Positions 1 to 7,170 are shown, counted from the first letter of the stretch. The stretch: 22,073 bases of DNA from an uncultured Clostridium sp. (GCA_958449715.1 CAUDIU010000024.1:1-22073); one strand, 5' to 3'. A program made the numbers and translations. The notes: generated by a model not told the origin, from the sequence alone.

Positions 1-667
1 TTCTTGTATTTTTATTCATGTCAAATGTGTATTTGATTTCTTTCTTTTTTAATATGGCAGGAGGTTCAGGTAGTCTGTAACCTGTTAATGTTTTTATAAT
101 ATTGTTATCATATCTTTTAGAACCAGAAGATGATAATATTTCAACTTTTTTAATAGTTCCATTTGGTAAAATTGTTATTTCAAATACTGCACTGTCAGTT
201 ATCCAAGAATAAGATGTTGGAAAACGTTTTTTTATTAGTTCTCTGACTTTATAATAATAGCGATTATCAATTTGTTGTGCGTTTGGAGTATCTTTGACAT
301 AAACATTATTATGCACATTGTAAGTATTTGTGAAATTGAAATCATAATTAATATTTATGCTGTCATATTTAATATCAGGTGGAAACGGTTTAAATGGAGA
401 CGATTTTTGAACAGCTTCAATTAATTGTTTGTTGAGTTCTTCATCTTCTGATGATATAACTTTTATGTTTTCAACAGATCCATTTTTATTTACAGTAAAC
501 GATAATGTTGCCTGTGTATTTTTTTCTCCTTTATATTTAAAATTTGTATTGATTTGTTCTTGTAAGTATTTATTATATTCTTGAATCGTTTGATTATCAG
601 ATTCTGCAAATGTAATATTTCCTGTTAAAAGTGTAAGAATACCGAAAATTATAAACCATTTTTTCAT
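1..667 (-). CDS. Secreted protein with two TonB-C-like domains (3' end outside window)
   Basis: Reading the minus strand from the ATG at 667 gives 222 open codons up to the window edge, so the C-terminus is missing. Residues 1-21 form a signal peptide (MKKWF, a hydrophobic core, then TFA-ES). Two similar domains follow, at about residues 40-112 and 140-217. Each has the TonB C-terminal pattern: a beta strand ending in an N-G turn (VNKNGSVENIKV; LPNGTIKKVEIL), a helix, then a P-rich strand (FKPFPPD; YRLPEPPA). An AGAGGG ribosome site lies 7 bases before the ATG and supports this start. Classical TonB has an N-terminal anchor and a Pro-rich linker. This protein has neither and looks like an exported TonB-C-fold protein of unknown role. 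The domain call is by pattern only. Confidence 0.7.
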   Translation of the reverse strand, partial: MKKWFIIFGILTLLTGNITFAESDNQTIQEYNKYLQEQINTNFKYKGEKNTQATLSFTVNKNGSVENIKVISSEDEELNKQLIEAVQKSSPFKPFPPDIKYDSININYDFNFTNTYNVHNNVYVKDTPNAQQIDNRYYYKVRELIKKRFPTSYSWITDSAVFEITILPNGTIKKVEILSSSGSKRYDNNIIKTLTGYRLPEPPAILKKKEIKYTFDMNKNTR

Positions 668-743
668 ACATCAACCCTCTTTAATTTTTTATGAAATTTT
701 TATTAAAAAAAGACCTTTTAATTTTATTTTCTAATTCTATTTC

Positions 744-788
744 AAGTTTGTTCTAAAACCTGATTGGTGGGTGAAGCGGCACGCTTTT
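744..788 (-). repeat. Dispersed hairpin repeat, copy B
   Basis: Minus-strand sense reads AAGCG-TGC-CGCTT, then CACCC, CAATCAGG, then TTTTAGAACAAACTT. It is the second unit of a tandem pair with copy A (period about 63 bp) downstream of ffh. The linker between the units ends in TAAAGAAAA, as does the linker of tandem copies C and D downstream of ssb. Confidence 0.75.
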
Positions 789-806
789 CTTTAGTTTAGA
801 CAAAAT

Positions 807-850
807 AAGTTTGTACAAAACCTATGTGGCGGTAGAAGCGGCACGCTTCA
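807..850 (-). repeat. Dispersed hairpin repeat, copy A, overlapping the ffh stop
   Basis: Minus-strand sense begins in the TGA stop of ffh and reads GAAGCG-TGC-CGCTTC, a perfect 6-bp stem, then TACCGCCACATAGG and the palindrome TTTGTACAAA. The outer stem has A-T at the position where copy C has G-C, a compensatory change. Confidence 0.8.
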
Positions 851-2278
851 TTTGAAACGTCGCATCATTTTCATAGCTTTATTCATTGCATGCTTGCCAA
901 GTTTCCCTTTGAAACCGCCAAGACCGCCCGTGTTACCCATTTTACTCATGTCAGGCATGCCTCCGCCCATTTTGCCGAACATATTTTTCATATCTGACAT
1001 GCCTTTCATCATCATTCTCATTTGTTCAAACTGTTTTACATATGTATTTATTTCTGCTAAATCCATACCGCAGCCTTTTGCAATACGTTTTTTACGACTT
1101 GTGTTAAGCAAGTCAGGGTTTGAACGTTCTTCAGGTGTCATGCTGGAAATGAACACTTCCATTTTTTTGAATTGCTTGTCACCTTCATGAGAAATCTTAT
1201 CTCTGTCATCTTTGCCTATATTAAGACCAAGCATGCCAAGTAGGTTGCCCATAGAACCGAAAGCTTGCATTTGTTTTTGCATTTTCAAAAAATCGTTGTA
1301 AGAAAAGTTGTTCTTACTCATTTTTTCTTCAAGTTCTCGAGCTTGTTTTTCATCAAAAACTTCCTGTGCACGTTCTACAAGTGATACTATATCACCCATT
1401 CCTAAAATACGTGTAGCCATGCGTTCAGGGTAAAAATCTTCTAAAGCGTTAAGTTTTTCGCCTGTACCTGTCAATTTAATAGGTTTGCCTGTGCAGTATA
1501 CAACGCTTAATGCAGATCCGCCTCTGCTGTCACCATCGAGTTTTGTTAATACAAGACCTGTAAGACCTAATTGAGCATCAAAGTTTTCAGCTACATTTAC
1601 AGCTTCTTGTCCTGTCATTGAATCAATTACAAGAAGTTTTTCAGTCGGGTGGAAAATTCTATCTATTAAAAGAAGTTCCGCCATCATATCAGTATCGATT
1701 TGTAATCGGCCTGCAGTATCTAAAATAAGTGTATTAAATCCGTTTTGGTTAGCATAATCAATTGCTCCGCGTACAATTTGTTGAACGTCTTTGCAATCAG
1801 GGATTGTAAAGACTTCATTTTCAATTTCTTTACCAAGAGTTTGTAATTGAGAAATAGCTGCTGGTCTATATACGTCACATGCTACAAGTAGTGGTTTTCT
1901 GCCTTCTTTTTTTAATTTAACTGCAAGTTTAGCAGATGATGTTGTCTTACCTGACCCTTGAAGACCAAGCATCATAATCATGTTTGGATTACCTGAAAAA
2001 TCAAGCGGTTTAGCTTCTTTTCCAAGTAAATTTATAAGTTCATCGTGAACAATTTTGATTAATTGTTGAGAAGGATCAACACCTTCTAAAACTTTTTCAC
2101 CTTCAGCTTTATCTTTAATAGAAGATATGAAAGCTTTTACAACACGCAAATTTACATCAGCATCTAATAATGCACGTCTAATTTCTCTGAGAGCTTCCTG
2201 CATATTATCTTGGGTAAGCTCTTTGCCTCGAGTTTTACTGATTATTTCCTGTAATTTTTCACTTAAACTATCAAACAT
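848..2278 (-). CDS. ffh: Signal recognition particle protein Ffh (SRP54)
   Basis: GTPase subunit of the signal recognition particle. It binds signal sequences on nascent membrane and exported proteins and docks them at FtsY. The 476 residues are a normal length. The order is an N domain (about 1-90), a G domain with P-loop GLQGSGKT (105-112), DVYRPAA (135-141), DTAGR (187-191) and TKLDGD (245-250), and a Met-rich M domain from about 300. The SRP-RNA-binding helix is RKKRIAKGCG (395-404), with Cys where SGSG-like sequences are usual. The tail is rich in Gly and Met. No Shine-Dalgarno precedes the ATG. A TATAAT box ends 6 bases upstream, so the mRNA is probably leaderless. The TGA stop lies inside a dispersed repeat. 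Confidence 0.97.
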   Translation of the reverse strand: MFDSLSEKLQEIISKTRGKELTQDNMQEALREIRRALLDADVNLRVVKAFISSIKDKAEGEKVLEGVDPSQQLIKIVHDELINLLGKEAKPLDFSGNPNMIMMLGLQGSGKTTSSAKLAVKLKKEGRKPLLVACDVYRPAAISQLQTLGKEIENEVFTIPDCKDVQQIVRGAIDYANQNGFNTLILDTAGRLQIDTDMMAELLLIDRIFHPTEKLLVIDSMTGQEAVNVAENFDAQLGLTGLVLTKLDGDSRGGSALSVVYCTGKPIKLTGTGEKLNALEDFYPERMATRILGMGDIVSLVERAQEVFDEKQARELEEKMSKNNFSYNDFLKMQKQMQAFGSMGNLLGMLGLNIGKDDRDKISHEGDKQFKKMEVFISSMTPEERSNPDLLNTSRKKRIAKGCGMDLAEINTYVKQFEQMRMMMKGMSDMKNMFGKMGGGMPDMSKMGNTGGLGGFKGKLGKHAMNKAMKMMRRFK

Positions 2279-2284
2279 ATTTGA

Positions 2285-2314
2285 ATTATATCATAAACTA
2301 ATCTTCGATGTTAT
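2285..2314 (-). promoter_or_regulatory. ffh promoter, leaderless configuration
   Basis: TATAAT (2285-2290) ends 6 bases before the ffh ATG. A weak -35 (ATAACA, 2309-2314) lies 18 bases upstream. Initiation 7 bases past the -10 would fall on the A of the ATG. The promoter overlaps the last codons of the upstream small gene. Confidence 0.55.
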
Positions 2315-2627
2315 CGTAATTCATGTCAGTTTTTATATCATCTTTATGTTTGTCTTTGTATTTTTCATGCATAATTAATAAAGGAACAGAAATAGGAAAT
2401 GTTAATATTGTTGCAATTCCCAAAAGACCTTTTTTAAATCCCGGTTTGTTAGATGGATCCGGGTTTTCAGGAGGATTGATATCAAAGCCGTAATCTTCAC
2501 CTACACCAAAGTTAATTTTATCTGAAATTGGTTGTGTTATATTGTCTGCATTGTTTTGTAAAAATGATTTTGTATTATTTGTTAAAAATTTTCTAACATT
2601 AGTTGATGTGATTGATTGTATACGCAT
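2298..2627 (-). CDS. Small membrane-anchored protein, unknown
   Basis: I do not recognise this 109-residue protein. The ATG at 2627 (MRIQSITSTN) is chosen over an in-frame ATG 33 bases upstream because AAAGGA lies 6-8 bases before it. The N-terminal half is polar and Asn/Thr-rich, with INFG near residue 38, then an acidic and Pro-rich stretch (INPPENPDPSNKP). One hydrophobic segment follows (GLLGIATILTFPISVPLLIM), then a strongly charged tail with many Lys and Asp. A TATAAT box lies at 2659-2664. The Phe-Gly motif recalls the next genes at 2872 and 5134. Confidence 0.6.
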   Translation of the reverse strand: MRIQSITSTNVRKFLTNNTKSFLQNNADNITQPISDKINFGVGEDYGFDINPPENPDPSNKPGFKKGLLGIATILTFPISVPLLIMHEKYKDKHKDDIKTDMNYDNIED

Positions 2628-2658
2628 TATAATTCCTTTATAAATTGCTTTTGCATGC

Positions 2659-2664
2659 ATTATA
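2659..2664 (-). promoter_or_regulatory. -10 box for the small gene 2298-2627
   Basis: Minus-strand TATAAT about 32 bases before the chosen ATG. No convincing -35 box is visible. Confidence 0.35.
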
Positions 2665-2783
2665 AGTCGAAAAAGATTTATTTATGCTACTTTTATAGTA
2701 AAAATTTTACATTATTTTACAAATTTTTTTATTTGTAAAACATCATACATTTTTATGATTTCATTTCAAATCTCGTTTGCTAA

Positions 2784-2868
2784 TATATAACCATACTCCT
2801 TAGAGAACTAAGATACACATATCCCTAATCAACAGCTATGCACTTCAAATGTACATAGCTTTTTTTTA
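2784..2868 (+). ncRNA. Candidate orphan small RNA with its own terminator
   Basis: A TATATA box (2784-2789) is followed by the hairpin CTTAG-AGAA-CTAAG (2799-2812), about 20 unpaired bases, and the stem AGCTATG...CATAGCT (2834-2860) with eight Ts. Transcription from about 2796 would give an RNA of roughly 70 nt. Both neighbouring genes are on the minus strand, so no plus-strand gene explains a terminator here. No convincing -35 box is seen and no known RNA family is recognised. Confidence 0.3.
2834..2868 (+). terminator. Intrinsic terminator with no upstream plus-strand gene
   Basis: A 7-bp perfect stem (AGCTATG/CATAGCT) with a 13-base loop is followed by eight Ts on the plus strand. On the minus strand the hairpin is not followed by Ts, so it does not serve the minus-strand gene ending at 2872. 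Confidence 0.6.
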
Positions 2869-2871
2869 TGT

Positions 2872-4167
2872 TTATTCAGGAATTTCCATGCACATACAGT
2901 GAATTCCTCCATATTGTTCGGCGAAAAGTTTTTTTTCAATGGCATTATTTTCACCTGATACAAAATATACTTTGTCAACGTATGGTTTTATTTTATCTAA
3001 AAATGCTTGTTCAAGACTAAATCCCGTTTTTTCTTTGATTTCATCTGTTAGTCCAAGACTTTCATCAAGATGTGATTTATTTGTTATATACACAACTTCA
3101 TTTTTATTGTTAATTAATACATTTGCGTTCATATAATTTTGTAGTTGTTTTAGGAGATAAGAATTTTTATTTCCATCTTGATCTCCGAAAATTTCGAAAA
3201 GTCTTGATGGCACTTTAATAGGTTCGTAGCCTGCTTTTAGGAGTGAAGTTTCAACATCTTTCATATTTGCATAAGGATTTATGCTGAGAATTTTTTTAAA
3301 TTGGTTAAAATATGTAGCAGTTTTAGCAAATGGAATTCTAAATTTTTCTCTTTCATCTTCAGTTACTTTAAATGCTGCATTTTTAATACTTTCAAATCCT
3401 TTGGCAAGAGTTTCAAGCATGGTGTTATCATCAGCAATAAGTACTTTTTTATCTTTTAGAGGTCTTAAAAATAAATCAATATGAAAATCAGCTTGAGGAA
3501 TTGGATGGATATTTTTTATTTTGAATATTTGTTGTAACTCTTCAATACTGAATTTTTTTAATTCATTTTGACCGATAAGAAGTTCGTCTTCTCCTTGTTT
3601 ATTTTTGGTAATAAAATAATTTCCGCCTTTAATGTGGGTTTTGGATAATATGTTTTTTAGTAATTTGCTATTTTTTTCTAATTCAAAATCATATATTTTT
3701 TTATCAATATATTCAGAGCCTTCAGGAGTTGGAATTTCTACAAATTCCTTTCCATTTTTTTTGACGATAGGAAGATTATATAGTAGATCAACATATTCTT
3801 GTTGATCTTTAACGTTCATCATTTCATGAATAAATTCTTGAATTTTGTTGTTTTTTAAATTAAAGAAATTCTTTAATGTTTCTGTTTTTGGAGAGTTTTC
3901 AAATGCTAATAAAGAATCTCCAATGATTCCCCAATAATCTTGTGCCCAACAACCTTTGTTGTTTTGGGTATATTCAAATCTGTCTGTTTTCAAATGAGGT
4001 TTTGCAGGAGAATTTTCAAACAAATAAACTTTAAAATTTTCAATTTCTCCAATTTTTCTCATTTCTTCTGCTATGCCTTCAAAATTTGAATTCATAACAA
4101 ATCCTTTTAATCTTCTGGCATCGTATCCTTGGAAGTTAATATTTTGTTGTGTATTGTTAATTTTCAT
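2872..4167 (-). CDS. Guanidine-modifying-enzyme homologue (PAD / agmatine deiminase-like)
   Basis: The 431-residue protein carries, in order, the marks of the guanidino-modifying superfamily (peptidylarginine, agmatine and arginine deiminases). These are W-x-x-D at 74-77 (CWAQDYWG), GGN at 181-183, H-x-D at 229-231 (DFHIDLFLRPL) and a C-terminal GGIHCMCMEIP with candidate catalytic Cys424. Such enzymes hydrolyse or transfer guanidino groups through a Cys intermediate. The true substrate (free arginine, agmatine or protein arginine) cannot be read from the sequence. There is no signal peptide. The N-terminus has NINFQGYDARRLKGF, a Phe-x-Gly motif shared in style with nearby orphans. No good Shine-Dalgarno is present; TACAAT at 4181-4186 could be a -10 giving a leader of about 7 nt. 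Residues between the motifs diverge from classical agmatine deiminase. Confidence 0.65.
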   Translation of the reverse strand: MKINNTQQNINFQGYDARRLKGFVMNSNFEGIAEEMRKIGEIENFKVYLFENSPAKPHLKTDRFEYTQNNKGCWAQDYWGIIGDSLLAFENSPKTETLKNFFNLKNNKIQEFIHEMMNVKDQQEYVDLLYNLPIVKKNGKEFVEIPTPEGSEYIDKKIYDFELEKNSKLLKNILSKTHIKGGNYFITKNKQGEDELLIGQNELKKFSIEELQQIFKIKNIHPIPQADFHIDLFLRPLKDKKVLIADDNTMLETLAKGFESIKNAAFKVTEDEREKFRIPFAKTATYFNQFKKILSINPYANMKDVETSLLKAGYEPIKVPSRLFEIFGDQDGNKNSYLLKQLQNYMNANVLINNKNEVVYITNKSHLDESLGLTDEIKEKTGFSLEQAFLDKIKPYVDKVYFVSGENNAIEKKLFAEQYGGIHCMCMEIPE

Positions 4168-4227
4168 ACCTAAAGGAAGTATTGTAAAAAATTTTTTTGC
4201 TAATTAAATAATAGTTTTTAATATATC

Positions 4228-4255
4228 TTGACAAAATATTTTGATATAATAAAAT
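4228..4255 (+). promoter_or_regulatory. tRNA-Ser promoter
   Basis: TTGACA (4228-4233), 16-base spacer, TAAAAT (4250-4255), about 24 bases before the tRNA. An overlapping TATAAT (4245-4250) is too close to the -35. Confidence 0.55.
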
Positions 4256-4279
4256 AAAGATACGTCCAAACAATCGAAT

Positions 4280-4366
4280 GGAGGAGTGCCAGAGCGGTTG
4301 ATTGGAGCAGTCTTGAAAACTGTCGTACGTTCACGCGTACCGTGGGTTCGAATCCCACCTCCTCCT
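4280..4366 (+). tRNA. tRNA-Ser (anticodon UGA)
   Basis: The acceptor stem GGAGGAG pairs with CTCCTCC. The anticodon stem GCAGT/ACTGT encloses loop CTTGAAA with anticodon TGA. A long variable arm (CGTACG...CGTAC) is typical of tRNA-Ser, and the T arm is GTGGG-TTCGAAT-CCCAC. The 3' CCA is not encoded. The discriminator position reads T, whereas G is usual for tRNA-Ser, so the exact 3' end may be off by one. Confidence 0.95.
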
Positions 4367-4373
4367 AATTTTA

Positions 4374-4400
4374 AAAGCCACCTTCAAAGGTGGCTTTTTT
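4374..4400 (+). terminator. Terminator of tRNA-Ser
   Basis: AAAAGCCACC-TTCAAA-GGTGGCTTTTTT: a GC-containing stem with a T run directly after the tRNA. Confidence 0.9.
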
Positions 4401-4403
4401 AGT
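4383..4403 (+). repeat. 21-bp direct repeat, copy 1 (3' half of the tRNA terminator)
   Basis: Starts TTCAAAGGTGGC, then six Ts and AGT. An exact copy lies at 5092-5112. Similarity continues weakly for about 20 more bases, to TTTATCAT in both. The pair flanks the secreted orphan gene 4547-5032. Confidence 0.8.
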
Positions 4404-4478
4404 GAGTTTATTTATGTTTATCATTTCAAAAATTAATTAAATGCTAGAATAAGTTAATATAAATTATAAAAAATATAA

Positions 4479-4508
4479 TTGACTAAATGTGGTATTTGTG
4501 TATATTAT
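4479..4508 (+). promoter_or_regulatory. Promoter of the secreted orphan gene 4547-5032
   Basis: TTGACT (4479-4484), 18-base spacer, TATTAT (4503-4508). It would give a leader of about 30 nt. Confidence 0.45.
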
Positions 4509-4546
4509 TTATCAATTAGGATAATTATTATATTTTGTGAGAAGTA

Positions 4547-5032
4547 ATGAATAGAAGAATATTTTTATTATCTATATTTATAATTAGTTCATTTTTAATG
4601 TTGAAAACAAATTTGTCTGTAGCAAATACTTTTGATCGTGTACTCATGAATTCATATGCTAAAGATTTAAGTCAAAATGAATTATATAATCCTAATAGGC
4701 CAGAATGGATAGAATTTTGTCCGATAGAATATATTAATGCTAGTTACGATAATAGAAAATTTGTACCATATTATAGTCGAATGAAATCATGGGAAAATAA
4801 TTATTGGGTTGATCGTAAACGTATATTTAATGAGGAAGTTGCTAAATGTGATGCTATATTACAATTAGAATTGAAAAATTCCTGTTATGCAAAAGTAAGA
4901 AGTATTCAATATGCTCAAAATGATAATTTTAAGCATACAAAAATATTAAAGATACAAGAACAAAATGTGCAAGACATGTATGGAATAAAGCAAGTACCTC
5001 AAAATATTAATGTTAATTACCGTTACTGGTAA
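4547..5032 (+). CDS. Secreted orphan protein
   Basis: I do not recognise this 161-residue protein. It begins with a clear signal peptide: MNRR, a hydrophobic stretch to about residue 19, and a likely cleavage near SVA-NT (about 26). The mature part is hydrophilic and rich in Asn, Tyr, Lys and Arg. It has three Cys (FCPIE, AKCDA, NSCYA) and paired Trp/Tyr motifs (SWENNYWVDRKR). It ends in an aromatic tail (NVNYRYW), a possible outer-membrane or exported-protein ending. GAGAAG sits 2 bases before the ATG, a weak ribosome site. The gene stands alone between tRNA-Ser and a minus-strand gene and is flanked by a 21-bp direct repeat, which may mark an insertion. Confidence 0.7.
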   Translation: MNRRIFLLSIFIISSFLMLKTNLSVANTFDRVLMNSYAKDLSQNELYNPNRPEWIEFCPIEYINASYDNRKFVPYYSRMKSWENNYWVDRKRIFNEEVAKCDAILQLELKNSCYAKVRSIQYAQNDNFKHTKILKIQEQNVQDMYGIKQVPQNINVNYRYW

Positions 5033-5091
5033 ATATTTATAGTATAATTATTATTTGTATAAATTTATAGGAAAATGTTTAAAAAATTCTT

Positions 5092-5112
5092 TTCAAAGGT
5101 GGCTTTTTTAGT
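5092..5112 (+). repeat. 21-bp direct repeat, copy 2 (truncated terminator)
   Basis: Exact copy of 4383-4403 but without the GCCACC arm, so no hairpin can form. It lies between two convergent genes. Confidence 0.8.
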
Positions 5113-5133
5113 AGTTAAATTTATATTTTTTTA

Positions 5134-5802
5134 TCATCTTATTTTTCCTGATTGATAACCTGTCCATAAATATATTGCAGGTAAGAATTTTTCGATTCCA
5201 AGTTTTTTTATAAAAGGTATTTCTGCCATAATTAATGCTCCTGAGATAACGTCTATGTTTGCTAAAGAGTCTATAAATTTTACATGTCTTTCATTTTCTG
5301 TGCCTGTAGTTTTATTTATTTTATTTGAGATTTTTGAAGCTAAATACATACCACTGAAAATTCCTGCAAGTAATGTAAATGCTTTTATTTTATTATTATT
5401 AGTTTGTGGAGTTAAAGCACATAATTTTAATAATGGTTTAATTAAAAGTGTCGGGATAACAGCATTAAAAAATTGGAATATTCCTTCGTGTATCTTATTC
5501 TTTTTGTTAGAGTTTTTATCTGCAACTATTCCTCCAGATATTCCTCCAATAATGCTGCCTGTACTGAGCATTATCATTTCTTTTTCGGCATATTTAAGTT
5601 TGTTAATTGGATTTTTTTGATATTTTGAAATTATTAATAAAGGTAATATAGTTCCAATTAAAGATCCGCTAGCTATACCAATTTGACCACCAAGAGTTAA
5701 TGGTTCTCTTTTAGGTTTGCTGAAAAAATGATCATTTCTGTTATGTTTAAAACCGAAAGCAGAAAAGGTGTTGCTTATATTATTGTTAATTGGGGGTATC
5801 AT
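5134..5802 (-). CDS. Orphan integral membrane protein
   Basis: This 222-residue protein is not recognised. The N-terminal about 35 residues are polar and Asn-rich and contain SAFGFKH (residues 14-20), another Phe-Gly motif. Hydrophobic segments lie at about 38-59, 76-95 (glycine-rich, TGSIIGGISGGIV), 106-130, 139-158 and 180-212. Short Lys/Asn-rich loops join them. No Shine-Dalgarno precedes the ATG at 5802, and no better in-frame start is seen nearby. A promoter (TTGACA, 16 bases, TAATAT) lies at 5855-5882. The gene is divergent from dapF. Confidence 0.6.
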   Translation of the reverse strand: MIPPINNNISNTFSAFGFKHNRNDHFFSKPKREPLTLGGQIGIASGSLIGTILPLLIISKYQKNPINKLKYAEKEMIMLSTGSIIGGISGGIVADKNSNKKNKIHEGIFQFFNAVIPTLLIKPLLKLCALTPQTNNNKIKAFTLLAGIFSGMYLASKISNKINKTTGTENERHVKFIDSLANIDVISGALIMAEIPFIKKLGIEKFLPAIYLWTGYQSGKIR

Positions 5803-5854
5803 GATTAATGTTTTAACATATCCTTAATATTTTCCATAATATTCATGCCATTTT

Positions 5855-5882
5855 ATATTATATCGAAATATATTATTGTCAA
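5855..5882 (-). promoter_or_regulatory. Promoter of the orphan membrane protein 5134-5802
   Basis: Minus strand: TTGACA (5877-5882), 16-base spacer, TAATAT (5855-5860). An overlapping TATAAT (5857-5862) is only 14 bases from the -35. Confidence 0.4.
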
Positions 5883-5929
5883 TATAGGTATAAATTGGGA
5901 AATTTTTTGATATAAATATTAAACTGTTA

Positions 5930-5938
5930 TGTTATAAT
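5930..5938 (+). promoter_or_regulatory. Extended -10 promoter of dapF
   Basis: TGTTATAAT, an extended -10 (TGn plus TATAAT), 28 bases before the dapF ATG. TTGATA lies 20 bases upstream, too far for a normal -35. Confidence 0.5.
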
Positions 5939-5966
5939 AATATTTGATTGAAAGGATTTTATTTAT

Positions 5967-6800
5967 ATGAAGACTATAAAATTAACGAAAATGCAAGGTT
6001 GTGGAAACGATTTTGTAATTATTGATTACCCCGAATTTGAAAAGACCGGAATGAAAATGGACGAACTTGCAAAAAAAGTTTGTGATAGAAATTTTGGAGT
6101 TGGTGCAGATGGTATGATTATTCCAAAACTTGATACAAAAGACACTGATTTGGGCTGGTATTTTTATAATTCAGACGGTTCTACCGCTCAAATGTGCGGT
6201 AATGGTATGAGATGTTTTGCAAAATATGCTTATGATAACAAACTTGTTGATAAAAAAGCATTTAGTGTTCAAACTCTTGCAGGTGTGATAAAACCAGAAC
6301 TTTTAGAAAACGGTTTAATCAAAGTAAATATGGGCAAACCTATTTTAGAGGATAAAAAAATTCCTTTCTGGGGCGAAAGAAAATTGACTGCTCTTGATAG
6401 AGAATTTGAAATTACACCTGTTTCTATGGGAAATCCTCATTGTGTAATTATTACAGATGAAGATCCTATGGAATTGGCTGTTAAATACGGACCTGTGATT
6501 GAAAAACACGAATTTTTCCCTGAAAAAACTAACACTGAATTTGTTAAAGTTAAATCTCGTATGGAAATTGATATGAGAGTGTATGAACGTGGTTGCGGGA
6601 TTACTTTAGCTTGTGGTACAGGTGCATGTGCCAGTGTTGTTTCTTGTGTTTTAAATAACTTAACAGAACAAAAAGTTAAAGTTAATCTTTTAGGTGGGCC
6701 TGTATTCGTTGAATGGCAAGGTTCTAAGGACGATACTGAGAAAGATATTTTCTTAATCGGTTCTGCAAATTACAGCTTTTTTGCAGAGTATATATTGTAA
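5967..6800 (+). CDS. dapF: Diaminopimelate epimerase
   Basis: Interconverts LL- and meso-diaminopimelate, the last step before lysine and the source of DAP for peptidoglycan. The 277 residues are the usual length. The two catalytic cysteines are in MCGNGMR (Cys77) and LACGTGAC (Cys216). The N-terminal MQGCGNDF (9-16) and SMGNPHCV (153-160) are also conserved. AAAGGA sits 10 bases before the ATG. It is the first plus-strand gene after a divergent intergenic region. rpsF follows 60 bases later, perhaps with its own promoter. Confidence 0.97.
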   Translation: MKTIKLTKMQGCGNDFVIIDYPEFEKTGMKMDELAKKVCDRNFGVGADGMIIPKLDTKDTDLGWYFYNSDGSTAQMCGNGMRCFAKYAYDNKLVDKKAFSVQTLAGVIKPELLENGLIKVNMGKPILEDKKIPFWGERKLTALDREFEITPVSMGNPHCVIITDEDPMELAVKYGPVIEKHEFFPEKTNTEFVKVKSRMEIDMRVYERGCGITLACGTGACASVVSCVLNNLTEQKVKVNLLGGPVFVEWQGSKDDTEKDIFLIGSANYSFFAEYIL

Positions 6801-6822
6801 AATCTCGTATTTCCATGATAAT
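6795..6822 (+). promoter_or_regulatory. Possible rpsF promoter
   Basis: TTGTAA (6795-6800), 16 bases, GATAAT (6817-6822), overlapping the dapF stop. The boxes are weak, and rpsF could instead be read from the dapF promoter. Confidence 0.3.
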
Positions 6823-6860
6823 ATTGATTTATAGCCAAAATATAAAAAGGAGAAAATAAA

Positions 6861-7157
6861 ATGAAAAATTATGAATTATTAACTGTATTTAAGCCAAATT
6901 TAGATGCAGAAGAAGTAGATAAAGCAGTTGAAAGATTAGGCGCTTTAGTTTCTGAATTAGGCGGTAAAGTTGAATCTACAGATAAAACTGGTAGAAAAAA
7001 ATTAGCTTACGATATCCAAAACTTTAGAGATGGATTTTTCGTTACTACAGTTTTAAGCTTACCTGCTGAAAAAGTTGCTGAATTCAGACGTCAATTAAGA
7101 TTAAGCGACAATATTTTAAGAACAATGTTCTTAGAATCATCAAAAGCAGCAGTTTAG
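6861..7157 (+). CDS. rpsF: Ribosomal protein bS6
   Basis: A 30S subunit protein that binds 16S rRNA as a dimer with bS18. The 98 residues match the family: start MKNYELLTVFKPNLD, the GGKVEST-GRKKLAYDIQ strand region, and a C-terminal LRLSDNILRTMFL. AAAAGGAG lies 8 bases before the ATG. It heads the classic rpsF-ssb-rpsR cluster. I see no obvious S6:S18 autoregulatory structure in the short leader. Confidence 0.97.
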   Translation: MKNYELLTVFKPNLDAEEVDKAVERLGALVSELGGKVESTDKTGRKKLAYDIQNFRDGFFVTTVLSLPAEKVAEFRRQLRLSDNILRTMFLESSKAAV

Positions 7158-7170
7158 TTAAAAAGAAAGG

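Noticed and set aside
852..1190. Plus-strand ORF opposite ffh and similar antisense frames opposite speE, rseP and the decarboxylase
   Set aside because: They are antisense shadows of well-supported genes, with no ribosome sites or recognisable domains.
2834..2868. Hairpin as terminator of the minus-strand gene ending at 2872
   Set aside because: On the minus strand the stem is followed by GTTGATTAGGG rather than a T run; the Ts are on the plus-strand side only.
5075..5155. 26-codon plus-strand ORF (MFKKFFSKVAFLV start, hydrophobic) with AGGA 3 bases upstream
   Set aside because: It is made from the duplicated terminator sequence (5092-5112), overlaps the 3' end of the minus-strand gene, and its Phe/Lys bias follows from T- and A-rich DNA. 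It could be a small membrane peptide but nothing else supports it.
6801..6860. S6:S18-binding autoregulatory leader before rpsF
   Set aside because: The leader is short, lacks the CCG-bulge structure known for this motif, and shows no stable stem.
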